Origin: Streptomyces abyssomicinicus
GTDB taxonomy: Bacteria; Actinomycetota; Actinomycetes; Streptomycetales; Streptomycetaceae
Reading direction: 5' to 3'
DNA length: 64,000 nucleotides
Assembly: GCF_008974245.1 (NCBI RefSeq)
Contig: NZ_BBZI01000009.1
Location: 183,219-247,218, forward strand
Each line of letters opens with the position of its first letter. Position 1 is the first letter of the stretch. The notes under the pieces are model-generated. The model saw nothing but the letters and a program-made list of their open reading frames with translations. It did not search any database and was not told the DNA's origin. Positions 10,438-21,211 of the stretch are shown here, piece by piece. Both the position numbers and the translations under genes were made by a program.

Positions 10438-11520
10438 TCAGAGCAGCTTGGCGGCCTGGCAGGCGGCCTGGAGCTTCGGCGTACAGATGTCGTCCACCGT
10501 GTGGATGCCGTCGGCGACGATGGTCTTCTTGATGTTGTCCCGGGTCAGCTCGACCACGGGGACGAGCGCCGCCGGGATGTCCTTGTGGGTGGGGCTGCTC
10601 ACCGAGTCACGGGTCAGCGCGTCGAACTGGATGTCGTGACCACGGACCTTGGCGACGGCCATCTCGGCCGCGGCCTCGGCCTCGTTCGGGTACGGCTTGT
10701 ACACCGTCATGTACTGCTCACCGGTGATGATCCGCTGCACCGCATCGAGGTCGGCGTCCTGGCCGGTGATCGGCGGCATGTCGGTGACTCCCGCCGCCTT
10801 CAGCGCCGCCACCACACCGCCGGCCATGCCGTCGTTGGCGGAGAGCACACCGTCGATCTCCTCGGCTCCGACCGCCTCGATGGCCTCGGCCATGTTCTTC
10901 CGCGCCTGCTCCGGGTCCCAGCCGTCGGTGTCGTACTCCTTGACGACGTCCTGGCCGGTCAGCTCGCCCTTGGCGCCTTCCTTGAACATCGCGGCGTTCG
11001 GGTCGGCGGGCGAGCCGTTCATCATCACGATCTTGCCGCCGGGCGCCGCCTCGGCCAGGGAACGGCCCTGGACCTCGCCGACCACGGTGTTGTCGAAGGA
11101 CACGTACGCGTCCACCGGGCCCTCGGCCAGCCGGTCGTAGGCGATGACCGGGATGCCCGCCTCCTTGGCGTTGGTCACCTCCGGGGCGACCTTCTTGGCG
11201 TCCACCGGGTCCACGACGATGATGTCGATCTCGTCCTCGACCATCGAGCGCATCTGGCGGTTCTGCTCGGCCTGGTCGCCGTTGGCGTTGGCGTACCGGA
11301 CCTTGCCCTTGTCCTCGGTGAGCTCCTCGACCTTCGCCCGGAACATCGGGAAGTCGAACAGCTCGTACCGGGCGATCTTCTTCTCCGGCATCAGCAGGCC
11401 GATGGTGATGTCGTTGGGATCGGCCAGGTCGCCGCCGTCGTCCGTCCCCTGGCCGCCCCCACACGCGGCGAGCGACAAGGACAGCGTGACGGCGGCCACG
11501 GATATGGCATAGCGACGCAT
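10438..11520 (-). CDS. xylose-type sugar ABC transporter substrate-binding lipoprotein (XylF-like)
   Basis: 360 residues. A lipoprotein signal (MRRYAISVAAVTLSLSLAAC with lipobox LAAC before GGG) is followed by a type I periplasmic-binding fold: ITIGLLMPEKKIARYELFDFP, NANGDQAEQNRQM, IIVVDPVDAKKVAPEV, PVIAYDRL, VLSANDGMAGGVVAAL. These match XylF/ribose-class proteins. It would capture a pentose or similar sugar at the outer face of the membrane. No permease or ATPase gene is adjacent, so it is an orphan that must share a transporter encoded elsewhere. The start ATG at 11520 is chosen over GTG four codons upstream because it leaves a standard n-region; the ribosome binding site is weak. Confidence 0.85.
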   Translation of the reverse strand: MRRYAISVAAVTLSLSLAACGGGQGTDDGGDLADPNDITIGLLMPEKKIARYELFDFPMFRAKVEELTEDKGKVRYANANGDQAEQNRQMRSMVEDEIDIIVVDPVDAKKVAPEVTNAKEAGIPVIAYDRLAEGPVDAYVSFDNTVVGEVQGRSLAEAAPGGKIVMMNGSPADPNAAMFKEGAKGELTGQDVVKEYDTDGWDPEQARKNMAEAIEAVGAEEIDGVLSANDGMAGGVVAALKAAGVTDMPPITGQDADLDAVQRIITGEQYMTVYKPYPNEAEAAAEMAVAKVRGHDIQFDALTRDSVSSPTHKDIPAALVPVVELTRDNIKKTIVADGIHTVDDICTPKLQAACQAAKLL

Positions 11521-11735
11521 TCGGGGGCCCACTTCTGCGTTCGGGTTCAGGGCGCCTCACGACGATCCGGCCGGCACGTCAAGGTCGGGACGGCGCGAAG
11601 CGGAATCGGCCGTTGCCGTGACCGGAGTGGTGTTCTGCGGCTCGTGTGATGACAGAGCGGAATCATAGCCAGTGCGCCTTCACACGTCTCCCTGGGTGCC
11701 CCATGGATCCGGCTCCAAGATCACACACGAGCGGC
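11521..11735. other. divergent intergenic region
   Basis: Region between the leftward sugar-binding lipoprotein and the rightward PA14/FN3 gene. It must hold the lipoprotein promoter, but I see no clear operator; its right part borders the ACAACC-N17-GTC element. Confidence 0.4.
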
Positions 11736-11768
11736 ACAACCTCTCAGGCCTCCCGCGAGTCATGTCTC
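11736..11768 (+). promoter_or_regulatory. ECF-type promoter candidate of the PA14/FN3 gene
   Basis: ACAACC, 17-bp spacer, GTCATGTCTC, ending about 50 bp before the GTG start at 11820. Same element and spacing as in front of the five FG-GAP genes, though the -10 side beyond GTC differs. Confidence 0.6.
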
Positions 11769-11819
11769 ACGGCCGTCCTGACGGACGGCCCCCGACGGAC
11801 CCCCAGGAGTTCCCCGACC

Positions 11820-13904
11820 GTGAACCGCACATCCCCGGCCCGCGCCGCCACCGCCGCCGCGGTGGTCCTCGCCACCACCGGTGGCCTGCTCGGCGCGGCG
11901 GCCACCGCCTCGTCGGCGGCGGTGACCTGCGCCTCCCCGGTGTTCAAGCGGCAGTTCTTCGCGAACACCTCCTTCTCCGGCACGCCGAAGAAGACCGACT
12001 GCGACAGCAAGATCGACCAGAACTGGGGAACCGGGGCACCCGCGTCCGGCCTGCCCAGCAACAACTTCGGCGTCCGCTGGTCGGTGACCCGGGACTTCGG
12101 CTCCGGCGGCCCCTTCACCTTCACCGCGTCCTCGCGTGACGGCATCCGCGTCTACCTCGACGGGGTCCGCAAGGTCGACCTGTGGAAGAACGTCTCCACC
12201 ACCGTCTCCAAGACGGTGAACCTCACCGTCCCCTCGGGCAAGCACTCCCTGCGGATCGACTTCGTCAACTGGACCGGCTCCGCGAACGTCAAGTTCGCCT
12301 ACACCCCGCGCACCACGGCGAGCGTGGACAAGGTCAAGCCGCTGACGCCGGGCGGCGCGGCGCTGACGTACAGCACCGCCACGCACCAGGCGAAGCTGTC
12401 CTGGACGAAGAGCCCGGAGATGGACCTCGCGGGCTACCAGGTCTTCCGTCGGCTCCAGGGCGGCTCCTACCCGGCGAAGCCGCTGGCCACCACGACGTCC
12501 ACGTCGTACACCGACACCCCGCCCAAGGACGGCAGGCTCTACTACTACGAGGTCCGCGCCTACGACAAGGCGGGCAACGTCTCCTCCGGCACCGCCGACA
12601 AGGGCATCACCACGGTCGACCTCACCGGTCCGGCCGCGCCCTCCGGCCTCACCGGGGGCACGGACTTCGACGGCGCCCACCTGATTTGGAAGCCGGTCGC
12701 GGACGCCACGCGCTACGAACTGGTCCGCAAGGACCCGCAGAGCGGATCACAGTCGGTGGTGGGCTCCACCACGCAGACCTCGTTCCTCGACCGCGAGCAC
12801 ATGGCCGGCGTCTACCAGGTGCGCGGCTACGACGCCGCGGGCAACGCGGGCGCCCTCTCCGCCGCCATCACCCTCGACGGCACCGACACCACGCCCCCGG
12901 CCACTCCCCACGGGATGGAGGCCGTCGTCACGGCGGACGTCATCTTCCTGCGGGCTCGGATGCCCTACGGCGCACCGCTGTCCGAGGAACTCGGCAACGG
13001 CGCCAGGCTGCACTTCTACCGCACGGAGGGCACCGGAGCCGACACGAGAACCGTGGACGTCGTGTGCGAGGGCGAAACCCGCCCCGGCCTGGACTCCTCG
13101 CACCTCCGCACGGGCAACGACGCCGTCTTCCAGTGCACGGACGACACCGTCGCCGACGCCGTGACATACACCTACACGTCACGGATGGTGGACGGCGAGG
13201 GCAACGCCTCCGCCCCGTCGGAGTCGGTCACTGTGGTCTCCGCCGACCGCGTGCCCCCGGGCCACGTCCGGAACCTGACCGCCACTCCGCGCGCCGACGG
13301 CGTCCTCGTCGGCTGGGACCCGCCCGCCGACGAGGACATCGCCGTGTACTCGGCGCGGGTGGGCACCCGCAACGCCGACGGCACCGTCACCTGGCGGATG
13401 GGCAACTGCCTGACAGTGACCGGGGACAAGCGGTCGCTGCTCTGCGTCGACGTCCCGAACGGCGAGAACAAGCTCTACTCCGTCATCGCGAAGGACCGCT
13501 ACGGCAACTGGTCGAAGGTCACCGACCCCGCCTTCCCGTCGGTCGCCGTCACGGAACTGGACATCGTGCCCGGCGAGCCCGCCGACGACACCGGGCAGCC
13601 CCTGTGGGGCGCGGGCGGTTGGACCATGAGCGAGGACCTCCGTGCGGTCGCGTGGATGTGCTCGACCGCCGCCGACCTGTGCGACGACATCGTCGAGTAC
13701 CAGGTGAGCCGCTGGAACCCCGAGACGCAGTCCTACGACCTGCTCGGCACCACGCAGCCCCTTCCGGCGGGTGAGTACGTGTACTTCACGGACGAGTCCC
13801 AGCCCCTCGGCTCGGTCTCCTATTACCGGGTCGTCGGCGTCCTCGCGGACGGCACGGTCACCGAGGCGGCGCACCCGTGGCTGATCCGCCCGGACCTGGA
13901 CTGA
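11820..13904 (+). CDS. secreted PA14-like and fibronectin type III domain protein
   Basis: 694 residues. GTG start with CAGGAG about 10 nt upstream; MNRTSPARAATAAAVVLATT is a signal peptide with likely cleavage after ASSA. Residues about 35-160 form a PA14-like beta domain (FKRQFFANTSFSGTP, NWGTGAPASGLPSNNFGVRW, SRDGIRVYLDGVRKVD, LRIDFVNWTG). After it come about five or six Ig-like/FN3 repeats marked by LSWTKSPEMDLAGYQVFR, YYYEVRAYDKAGN and VGWDPPADEDIAVY. PA14 modules bind carbohydrate in many secreted proteins, so an adhesin or surface-binding role is plausible. No catalytic domain is seen. It is preceded by the same promoter-like element as the FG-GAP genes 7 kb downstream. Confidence 0.85.
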   Translation: MNRTSPARAATAAAVVLATTGGLLGAAATASSAAVTCASPVFKRQFFANTSFSGTPKKTDCDSKIDQNWGTGAPASGLPSNNFGVRWSVTRDFGSGGPFTFTASSRDGIRVYLDGVRKVDLWKNVSTTVSKTVNLTVPSGKHSLRIDFVNWTGSANVKFAYTPRTTASVDKVKPLTPGGAALTYSTATHQAKLSWTKSPEMDLAGYQVFRRLQGGSYPAKPLATTTSTSYTDTPPKDGRLYYYEVRAYDKAGNVSSGTADKGITTVDLTGPAAPSGLTGGTDFDGAHLIWKPVADATRYELVRKDPQSGSQSVVGSTTQTSFLDREHMAGVYQVRGYDAAGNAGALSAAITLDGTDTTPPATPHGMEAVVTADVIFLRARMPYGAPLSEELGNGARLHFYRTEGTGADTRTVDVVCEGETRPGLDSSHLRTGNDAVFQCTDDTVADAVTYTYTSRMVDGEGNASAPSESVTVVSADRVPPGHVRNLTATPRADGVLVGWDPPADEDIAVYSARVGTRNADGTVTWRMGNCLTVTGDKRSLLCVDVPNGENKLYSVIAKDRYGNWSKVTDPAFPSVAVTELDIVPGEPADDTGQPLWGAGGWTMSEDLRAVAWMCSTAADLCDDIVEYQVSRWNPETQSYDLLGTTQPLPAGEYVYFTDESQPLGSVSYYRVVGVLADGTVTEAAHPWLIRPDLD

Positions 13905-13928
13905 GCCGCACACCACGGGGACGGAACG

Positions 13929-13968
13929 CCGAAGGGCCGGGAGACCGTGAGGTCTCCCGGCCCTTCGG
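13929..13968. terminator. bidirectional hairpin terminator
   Basis: Perfect 18-bp inverted repeat (CCGAAGGGCCGGGAGACC and complement) with a GTGA loop, between the convergent PA14/FN3 and hspR genes; it also ends the dnaK operon transcript. Confidence 0.85.
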
Positions 13969-13985
13969 GCGTCGATGTCCCGCCG

Positions 13986-14432
13986 TCACTGGCCGCGGGC
14001 CGGCGGGCGCCAGACCACCAGCGCGCTGGTGCGGGCCGCCTCCTGGTACGGGACCAGGTCCCGCCGGTACGAGGCGTGCACCGCCGCCTCGCGGGCCCGG
14101 ATCGTCGCCGCCGCGCCCTCGACCGCGGACTGCAGCTCCGCGACGCGGGACTGGAGGGCGGCGACCTGGTTCTCCAGCTCGATGATCCGCTTGATCCCCG
14201 CCAGGTTGATGCCCTCGTCCTGCGACAGCTGCTGCACCTGGCGGAGCAGCTGGATGTCGCGGGCCGAGTACCGTCGGCCGCGCCCGGCCGTCCGGTCCGG
14301 GGAGACCAGGCCGAGGCGGTCGTACTGCCGCAGGGTCTGCGGGTGCAGGCCGGACAGCTGGGCCGCCACCGAGATGACGTAGACCGGGGTGTCCTCGGTC
14401 AGTTCGTACGGATTGCGCCGACGGCCGTCCAT
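13986..14432 (-). CDS. hspR: HspR, MerR-type heat-shock repressor
   Basis: 148 residues, the family length. A MerR helix-turn-helix (YVISVAAQLSGLHPQTLRQY, RLGLVSPDRTAGRGRRYS) is followed by the recognition helices (IQLLRQVQQLSQDEGINLAGI) and a coiled coil (ELENQVAALQSRVAELQSAV). HspR binds HAIR boxes and represses the dnaK operon and clpB; DnaK acts as co-repressor, so titration of DnaK by misfolded protein relieves repression. It is the last gene of the dnaK operon, 4 bp after dnaJ. The start MDGRRRNPYELTEDTP is chosen by family alignment; the frame is open further upstream inside dnaJ. Boxes are visible at 6633, 18251 and 18303. Confidence 0.96.
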   Translation of the reverse strand: MDGRRRNPYELTEDTPVYVISVAAQLSGLHPQTLRQYDRLGLVSPDRTAGRGRRYSARDIQLLRQVQQLSQDEGINLAGIKRIIELENQVAALQSRVAELQSAVEGAAATIRAREAAVHASYRRDLVPYQEAARTSALVVWRPPARGQ

Positions 14433-14436
14433 CTCG

Positions 14437-15633
14437 TCATGCTCCCTTCGCGGCTTCGAACAGCTCCGCTCGCGGGTCCTCCCCCGCGGTCGCCTCGCGG
14501 TACGCCTCGAGTGCGTCCCGAGCCTTCCCCGACAGGTCCCCGGGGACACTCACCTCGACGGTGACCAGGAGGTCGCCGCGGGTGCCGTCCTTGCGGACCG
14601 CGCCCTTGCCGCGGGCGCGCATGGTGCGCCCGTTGGGCGTGCCCGGGGGCAGCTTCAGGGTGACCGGCGGGCCGCCCAGGGTCGGCACCCGGATGTCGCC
14701 GCCCAGGGCGGCCTCCGGGTACGTCACCGGCACGGTCACCGTCAGGTTGTCGTCCTTGCGGCCGAAGACCGGGTGCTTGTCCACGTGGACGACCACGTAC
14801 AGGTCGCCCGCCGGGCCGCCCCGCTCGCCGGGCGCGCCCTTGCCGCGCAGACGGATCCGCTGGCCGTCGCTGACGCCCGCCGGGATGCGGACCTGCATCG
14901 TGCGCGAGGACTTGGCACGGCCGGAGCCCTTGCAGACCTCGCACGGGTTCTCGGCGATCAGGCCGCGGCCCTTGCAGTCCGGACACGGGTCGGTCAGCGA
15001 GAAGCCGCCGCCCGAGCCGCGGGCCACCTGTCCGGTGCCGACGCAGGTCGGGCACACCCGGGGCGTGCCGTTCTTGTCGCCGGTGCCCGAGCAGGCCTTG
15101 CAGGCCGCCTGGCTGGACATCCGCAGCGGAACGGTCGCGCCGTCCACCGCCTCGGTGAAGCTGAGCGTCACCTCGGACTCGATGTCCTGCCCGCGCCGCG
15201 GCTGGGTACGGGCGCCGCCCGGCGCGCCGCCCCGGTTGCCGAACAGGCCCCCGAAGACGTCACCGAGTCCGCCACCGCCGCCGAAGCCGCCGCCACCACC
15301 GCCGCCGGCCCCTCCCTGGGCGCCCCCGAAGAGGTCGCCCAGGTCGAAGTTGAACGTTCCTCCGGCAGCACCCGGACCCGGGCGGAAGCCGCCGTTGCCG
15401 AAGAGCTGGCGGGCGTCGTCGTACTCCTTGCGCCGCTTGGGGTCGCCGAGCACGTCGTTGGCCTCGGAGATCTCCTTGAAGCGCTCCTCGGCCGCCGCGT
15501 TGCCCTTGTTGGCGTCCGGGTGGAACTCGCGGGCGAGCTTCCGGTACGCCTTCTTGATCTCGGCCTCGGTGGCGTCCTTCGGGACGCCGAGAACCTTGTA
15601 GTAGTCCTTCTCGATGAAGTCCTTGGTGCTCAT
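14437..15633 (-). CDS. dnaJ: DnaJ co-chaperone (type I Hsp40)
   Basis: 398 residues. J domain at residues about 8-75 with the HPD motif (REFHPDANK), then a Gly/Phe-rich linker with an unusually pure Gly stretch. The zinc-finger domain has all four repeats (CKACSGTG, CPTCVGTG, CPDCKGRG, CEVCKGSG), and the C-terminal substrate-binding domains follow. It delivers substrates to DnaK and stimulates its ATPase. It lies 60 bp after grpE and 4 bp before hspR in the dnaK operon, hence under HspR control. Confidence 0.97.
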   Translation of the reverse strand: MSTKDFIEKDYYKVLGVPKDATEAEIKKAYRKLAREFHPDANKGNAAAEERFKEISEANDVLGDPKRRKEYDDARQLFGNGGFRPGPGAAGGTFNFDLGDLFGGAQGGAGGGGGGGFGGGGGLGDVFGGLFGNRGGAPGGARTQPRRGQDIESEVTLSFTEAVDGATVPLRMSSQAACKACSGTGDKNGTPRVCPTCVGTGQVARGSGGGFSLTDPCPDCKGRGLIAENPCEVCKGSGRAKSSRTMQVRIPAGVSDGQRIRLRGKGAPGERGGPAGDLYVVVHVDKHPVFGRKDDNLTVTVPVTYPEAALGGDIRVPTLGGPPVTLKLPPGTPNGRTMRARGKGAVRKDGTRGDLLVTVEVSVPGDLSGKARDALEAYREATAGEDPRAELFEAAKGA

Positions 15634-15693
15634 CCCCGACGTCCCTCCTTCCGCCCGTCACCGGCGCGCCGGTCAACGGCGCGCCGCCTCACG

Positions 15694-16385
15694 TCAGCCC
15701 TCGTCCGGGCCACCGTTCTCCTTGTTCTCGCCCGCGTCGGCGGACTCGGCCTCCTCGGACTTGGCGTCCTCGGAGCCGGACTCCTCCGTCTGGACCGTCT
15801 GCGCGCCGGGCTGCGGTTCGGCCACGGCCACCCGCGCGGGGCGGATGATCCGGTCGCCGATCTTGTACCCGGGCTGCAGAATGCCCACGCAGGTCGTCTC
15901 GGTGACGTCCGGCGCGTAGGAGTGCATCAGCGCCTCGTGGATCGTCGGGTCGAAGGGCTCGCCCTCCTTGCCGAACTGCTGGAGGCCCATCTTGGCCGCC
16001 ACCGTCTCCAGCGACTCGGCCACCGACTTGAAGCCGCCGACGAGTTCGCTGTGGTCACGGGCCCGCCCGATGTCGTCGAGCACCGGCAGGAGCTCGGTCA
16101 GGAGGTTCGCCACGGCGACCTCCCGGACCGCGATCCGGTCGCGCTCGACCCGGCGGCGGTAGTTCTGGAACTCCGCCTGGAGCCGCTGGAGGTCCGCGGT
16201 GCGCTCGGTGAGCGCGGTGCGGGCCTGGTCCAGCTGCGCCGTCAGGCCTGCGGTCTGAGCCGCGTCCCCGGCCGGGGCCGCCGGCTCCTCCTTGGCGGAG
16301 GAGCCGACGGCCTGCGGCTCGGCGTCTTCGGAACCGGTGCCGGAGGGGACGTCGGGCTTCTCGTCAAAACCCGGGGTCTCCTCCG

Positions 16386-16389
<4 letters not shown>
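15694..16389 (-). CDS. grpE: GrpE nucleotide exchange factor
   Basis: 231 residues. A disordered N-terminus precedes a long alpha-helical coiled coil (DQARTALTERTADLQRLQ, EFQNYRRRVERDRI). The beta domain carries HEALMHSYAPDVTETTCVGI, LQPGYKIGDRIIRPARVAVA. It releases ADP from DnaK. A further acidic, disordered C-terminal tail of about 35 residues is longer than in E. coli. The GTG start overlaps the dnaK stop (GTGA), giving translational coupling within the operon. Confidence 0.96.
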
Positions 16390-18230
<1,841 letters not shown>

Positions 18231-18250
18231 GGTGATCTTCCTCCAGCTGA

Positions 18251-18271
18251 CTTGAGTGGAACAGGCTCAAG
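18251..18271. promoter_or_regulatory. HAIR box 1 (HspR operator) of the dnaK operon
   Basis: CTTGAGT-N7-GCTCAAG, 20 bp upstream of the dnaK start; 13 of 14 arm positions fit the HAIR consensus. Confidence 0.93.
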
Positions 18272-18302
18272 TGTGCCGCATCCTCCCGACAGAGGCAACA
18301 GA

Positions 18303-18323
18303 CCTGAGTCGATTGGGCTCAAC
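18303..18323. promoter_or_regulatory. HAIR box 2 (HspR operator) of the dnaK operon
   Basis: CCTGAGT-N7-GCTCAAC, 52 bp (about five helical turns) from box 1, so two HspR dimers could sit on the same face. Confidence 0.8.
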
Positions 18324-18547
18324 TTTACGGAGGCGAGGTCCGCATACCGCGTCAACGGGCCGGAGGACAGGCCCGGACGACGGCCGGGGACGGGCATCAG
18401 AGGGATGCGGGGCGGGCGCGGGGAAGGGCGGACGCCCCTCCGCCCCTGCCCGGGGAGATACTGAGGTAACCCTCAGCGACGCAGATCACCGCTCCGGCGG
18501 CTGCGGGGCGGCGCAAGATATGGATACTCTCGAACGGACTGGATAAG

Positions 18548-18568
18548 TTACCGCTTAGTAATAGCGGT
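18548..18568. promoter_or_regulatory. overlapping palindromes, candidate operator of the Fe-S oxidoreductase gene
   Basis: Two inverted repeats overlap: TTAC-N6-GTAA (18548-18561) and ACCGCT-N7-AGCGGT (18550-18568). They lie 60-80 bp upstream of the ATG at 18629, near where a promoter is expected. TetR-type repressors often use such sites, but no cognate regulator is seen in the window. Confidence 0.45.
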
Positions 18569-18628
18569 CCAGCTCGGTTCAGCCGCCAGTCGCTCAGTCG
18601 TAGACCTCGCAGGCCCGAGGAGCCTCCC

Positions 18629-20911
18629 ATGCAACTCGCCGCGATCATCGTGTCGCTGGTCCTGACCGTGGTGGGCGTTGCGCTGCTCGCACGCGCCGTC
18701 GGTCAGTTCGTCCGGTATTTCAGGCTCGGCCAGCCCGTGCCCGCGGGTACCCGGACCGACAATCCCTACCAGCGCAGCGTGACGCTGGTGAAGGAATTCC
18801 TCGGCCACACGCGGATGAACCGCTGGGGAATCGTGGGCTTCGCCCACTGGTTCGTCGCCGTCGGTTTCTTCTCGCTGGTGCCCACCCTCATCACCGCGTT
18901 CGGCCAGCTCTTCAAGGCCGACTGGGCCATCCCGTTCATCGGGCACTGGACGCCGTTCGAGATGTTCGTCGAGTTCATCGGCACGATGACGACGCTCGGC
19001 ATCCTGACGCTGATCGTGATCCGGCAGCTCTCCAAGGCGACCCGCCCCGGCCGCAAGTCCCGCTTCGCCGGGTCCAACGCCGGCCAGGCGTACTTCGTCG
19101 AGACGGTCATCCTGACCATCGGCCTCGCGATCATGATGCTGCGCGGCCTCGAGGGCGCGCTGCTGGACATCCCGCACTACGAGCCGGCCTACTTCGCCTC
19201 GTACCCGCTGGTGCTGGCCTTCAAGGGCCTCGGCGTCACCACGCTGCAGAACCTGATCTACCTCTTCGCGATGATCAAGATCGGGACGTCCTTCATCTGG
19301 ATGATCGTGGTCTCGCTGAGGACCGACATGGGTGTGGCCTGGCACCGCTTCCTGGCCTTCCCCAACATCTGGTTCAAGCGCAACGCCGACGGCTCCACCG
19401 CGCTGGGCGCCCTCCAGCCGATGACCTCGGGCGGCAAGGAGATCGACTTCGCCGACCCCGGTGAGGACGACGTCTTCGGCGTCTCCCAGGTCGAGCAGTT
19501 CTCCTGGAAGGGCCTGCTCGACTTCTCCACCTGCACCGAGTGCGGCCGCTGCCAGTCGCAGTGCCCCGCCTGGAACACCGGCAAGCCGCTCTCCCCGAAG
19601 CTGCTGATCATGTCGCTGCGCGACAACATGCACGCCAAGGCCCCGTACCTGCTGGCCGGCGGCGGCAAGACCATGGAGGGCGAGGAGAAGGCCTCCGAGG
19701 AGCAGCTCGCCGGCGTGCCCGCGGCGGCCCTCGCCGAGGCCGAGCGGCCGCTGATCGGCACGCTCGAGGAGAACGGCGTCATCGACCCGGACGTCCTGTG
19801 GTCCTGCACCACCTGCGGCGCCTGCGTCGAGCAGTGCCCGGTGGACATCGAGCACGTCGACCACATCGTCGACATGCGCCGCTACCAGGTGATGATCGAG
19901 TCCGCGTTCCCGTCCGAGGCGGGCACGATGCTCAAGAACCTGGAGAAGAAGGGCAACCCCTGGGGCCTGGCCAAGAAGCAGCGGCTGGAGTGGCTCAAGG
20001 AGGTCGAGTTCGAGGTCCCGGTGGTCGGCAAGGACATCGAGGACCTCACCGAGGTCGAGTACCTCTACTGGGTCGGCTGCGCCGGCGCCCTGGAGGACCG
20101 CGCCAAGAAGACCACCAAGGCCTTCGCCGAGCTGCTGCACATCGCGGGCGTCAAGTTCGCGATCATGGGCGGCGACGAGAAGTGCACCGGTGACTCCGCC
20201 CGCCGTCTCGGCAACGAGCCCCTGTTCCAGGAGCTCGGCATGGAGAACGTCATGGCGCTGAACATGGCGTTCGGCGAGGAGATGGACGACGACGGCAAGG
20301 TCACGGCCGAGTCGAGGAAGCCGAAGTCCGCGAAGAAGATCGTCGCGACCTGCCCGCACTGCCTCAACACGATCGGCAACGAGTACCCGCAGCTCGGCGG
20401 CGACTACGAGGTCATCCACCACACCCAGCTGCTCCAGCACCTCATCGACGAGGGCAAGCTGATCCCGGTCACCCCGGTCGAGGGTCTGATCACCTACCAC
20501 GACCCCTGCTACCTGGGCCGCCACAACAAGATCTACACGCCCCCGCGCGAGATCATCGCCAACGTCCCGGGTCTGCGGAACGAGGAGATGCACCGCCACA
20601 AGGAGCGCGGCTTCTGCTGCGGCGCCGGCGGTGCGCGGATGTGGATGGAGGAGCGGATCGGCAAGCGCATCAACAACGAGCGCGTCGACGAGGCCCTCTC
20701 CCTCAACCCGGACATCGTCTCCACCGCCTGCCCGTTCTGCCTGGTCATGCTGACCGACTCGGTCAACGGCAAGAAGAACGACGGCAAGGCCAAGGAGTCG
20801 ATCCAGGTCGTGGACGTCGCCCAGCTCCTGCTGGAGTCGGTCAAGACCCCCGCCGACCCGGCGGGCGAGGCGGCGGCCGAGGAGGCGCCGGAGCCGCAGC
20901 CCGCGCAGTAG
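18629..20911 (+). CDS. EtfD-like membrane Fe-S oxidoreductase (heterodisulfide reductase-related)
   Basis: 760 residues. Five or six N-terminal membrane segments (to about residue 230) are followed by two 4Fe-4S ferredoxin motifs (CTECGRCQSQCP and CTTCGACVEQCP). Two CCG-type cysteine-rich domains come next (YWVGCAGALEDR with CPHCLNTIGNEYP; DPCYLGRHN with GFCCGAGGARMWMEE and CPFCLVMLTDS). The layout matches mycobacterial Rv0338c (EtfD), a membrane oxidoreductase linking electron-transfer flavoprotein and fatty-acid beta-oxidation to the quinone pool. The assignment here is by architecture. The tail is a disordered Ala/Glu/Pro stretch. It is divergent from dnaK across 398 bp containing the HAIR boxes and a palindromic site. 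A perfect hairpin terminator follows. Confidence 0.85.
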   Translation: MQLAAIIVSLVLTVVGVALLARAVGQFVRYFRLGQPVPAGTRTDNPYQRSVTLVKEFLGHTRMNRWGIVGFAHWFVAVGFFSLVPTLITAFGQLFKADWAIPFIGHWTPFEMFVEFIGTMTTLGILTLIVIRQLSKATRPGRKSRFAGSNAGQAYFVETVILTIGLAIMMLRGLEGALLDIPHYEPAYFASYPLVLAFKGLGVTTLQNLIYLFAMIKIGTSFIWMIVVSLRTDMGVAWHRFLAFPNIWFKRNADGSTALGALQPMTSGGKEIDFADPGEDDVFGVSQVEQFSWKGLLDFSTCTECGRCQSQCPAWNTGKPLSPKLLIMSLRDNMHAKAPYLLAGGGKTMEGEEKASEEQLAGVPAAALAEAERPLIGTLEENGVIDPDVLWSCTTCGACVEQCPVDIEHVDHIVDMRRYQVMIESAFPSEAGTMLKNLEKKGNPWGLAKKQRLEWLKEVEFEVPVVGKDIEDLTEVEYLYWVGCAGALEDRAKKTTKAFAELLHIAGVKFAIMGGDEKCTGDSARRLGNEPLFQELGMENVMALNMAFGEEMDDDGKVTAESRKPKSAKKIVATCPHCLNTIGNEYPQLGGDYEVIHHTQLLQHLIDEGKLIPVTPVEGLITYHDPCYLGRHNKIYTPPREIIANVPGLRNEEMHRHKERGFCCGAGGARMWMEERIGKRINNERVDEALSLNPDIVSTACPFCLVMLTDSVNGKKNDGKAKESIQVVDVAQLLLESVKTPADPAGEAAAEEAPEPQPAQ

Positions 20912-20938
20912 CGGTCCCTCTTCCGAAGGTTCCGACGG

Positions 20939-20977
20939 CCGGGGCCCGGCCGGGCATCACGCTCGGCCGGGCCCCGG
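20939..20977 (+). terminator. hairpin terminator of the Fe-S oxidoreductase gene
   Basis: Perfect 14-bp stem (CCGGGGCCCGGCCG and complement), 11-nt loop, followed by TTTCGTTCGT. The rest of 20912-21211 holds only the promoter element of the next gene. Confidence 0.85.
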
Positions 20978-21095
20978 TTTCGTTCGTCCGCCCGTCACCC
21001 CACCTCCGTGCGCCGCGTCACCGCACCGCCGCGCGCCGCGACACCGCACCGCCGTCCGCCCGTCACCGCGCTGCCATGCGGGCGACGCCCCTCGT

Positions 21096-21128
21096 ACAAC
21101 CATCGCCGGTCCACGGCGGTCGTGTAGG
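21096..21128 (+). promoter_or_regulatory. ECF-type promoter candidate, FG-GAP gene 1
   Basis: ACAACC-N17-GTCGTGTAGG; GTC is 93 bp before the ATG. The -10 side beyond GTC is the least conserved of the six copies. Confidence 0.55.
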
Positions 21129-21211
21129 TCACCCGGCCCCTGAGGCCGGGGCGTCGCCGCGGGGCGGCGGCCGTCGCGGTCCCGTCCCCGCCGTACCAGG
21201 GGGAGCCGCAC

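Noticed and set aside
13014..13904. Enzyme domain at the end of the PA14/FN3 protein
   Set aside because: Segments read as further Ig-like/FN3 repeats; no catalytic motif found.
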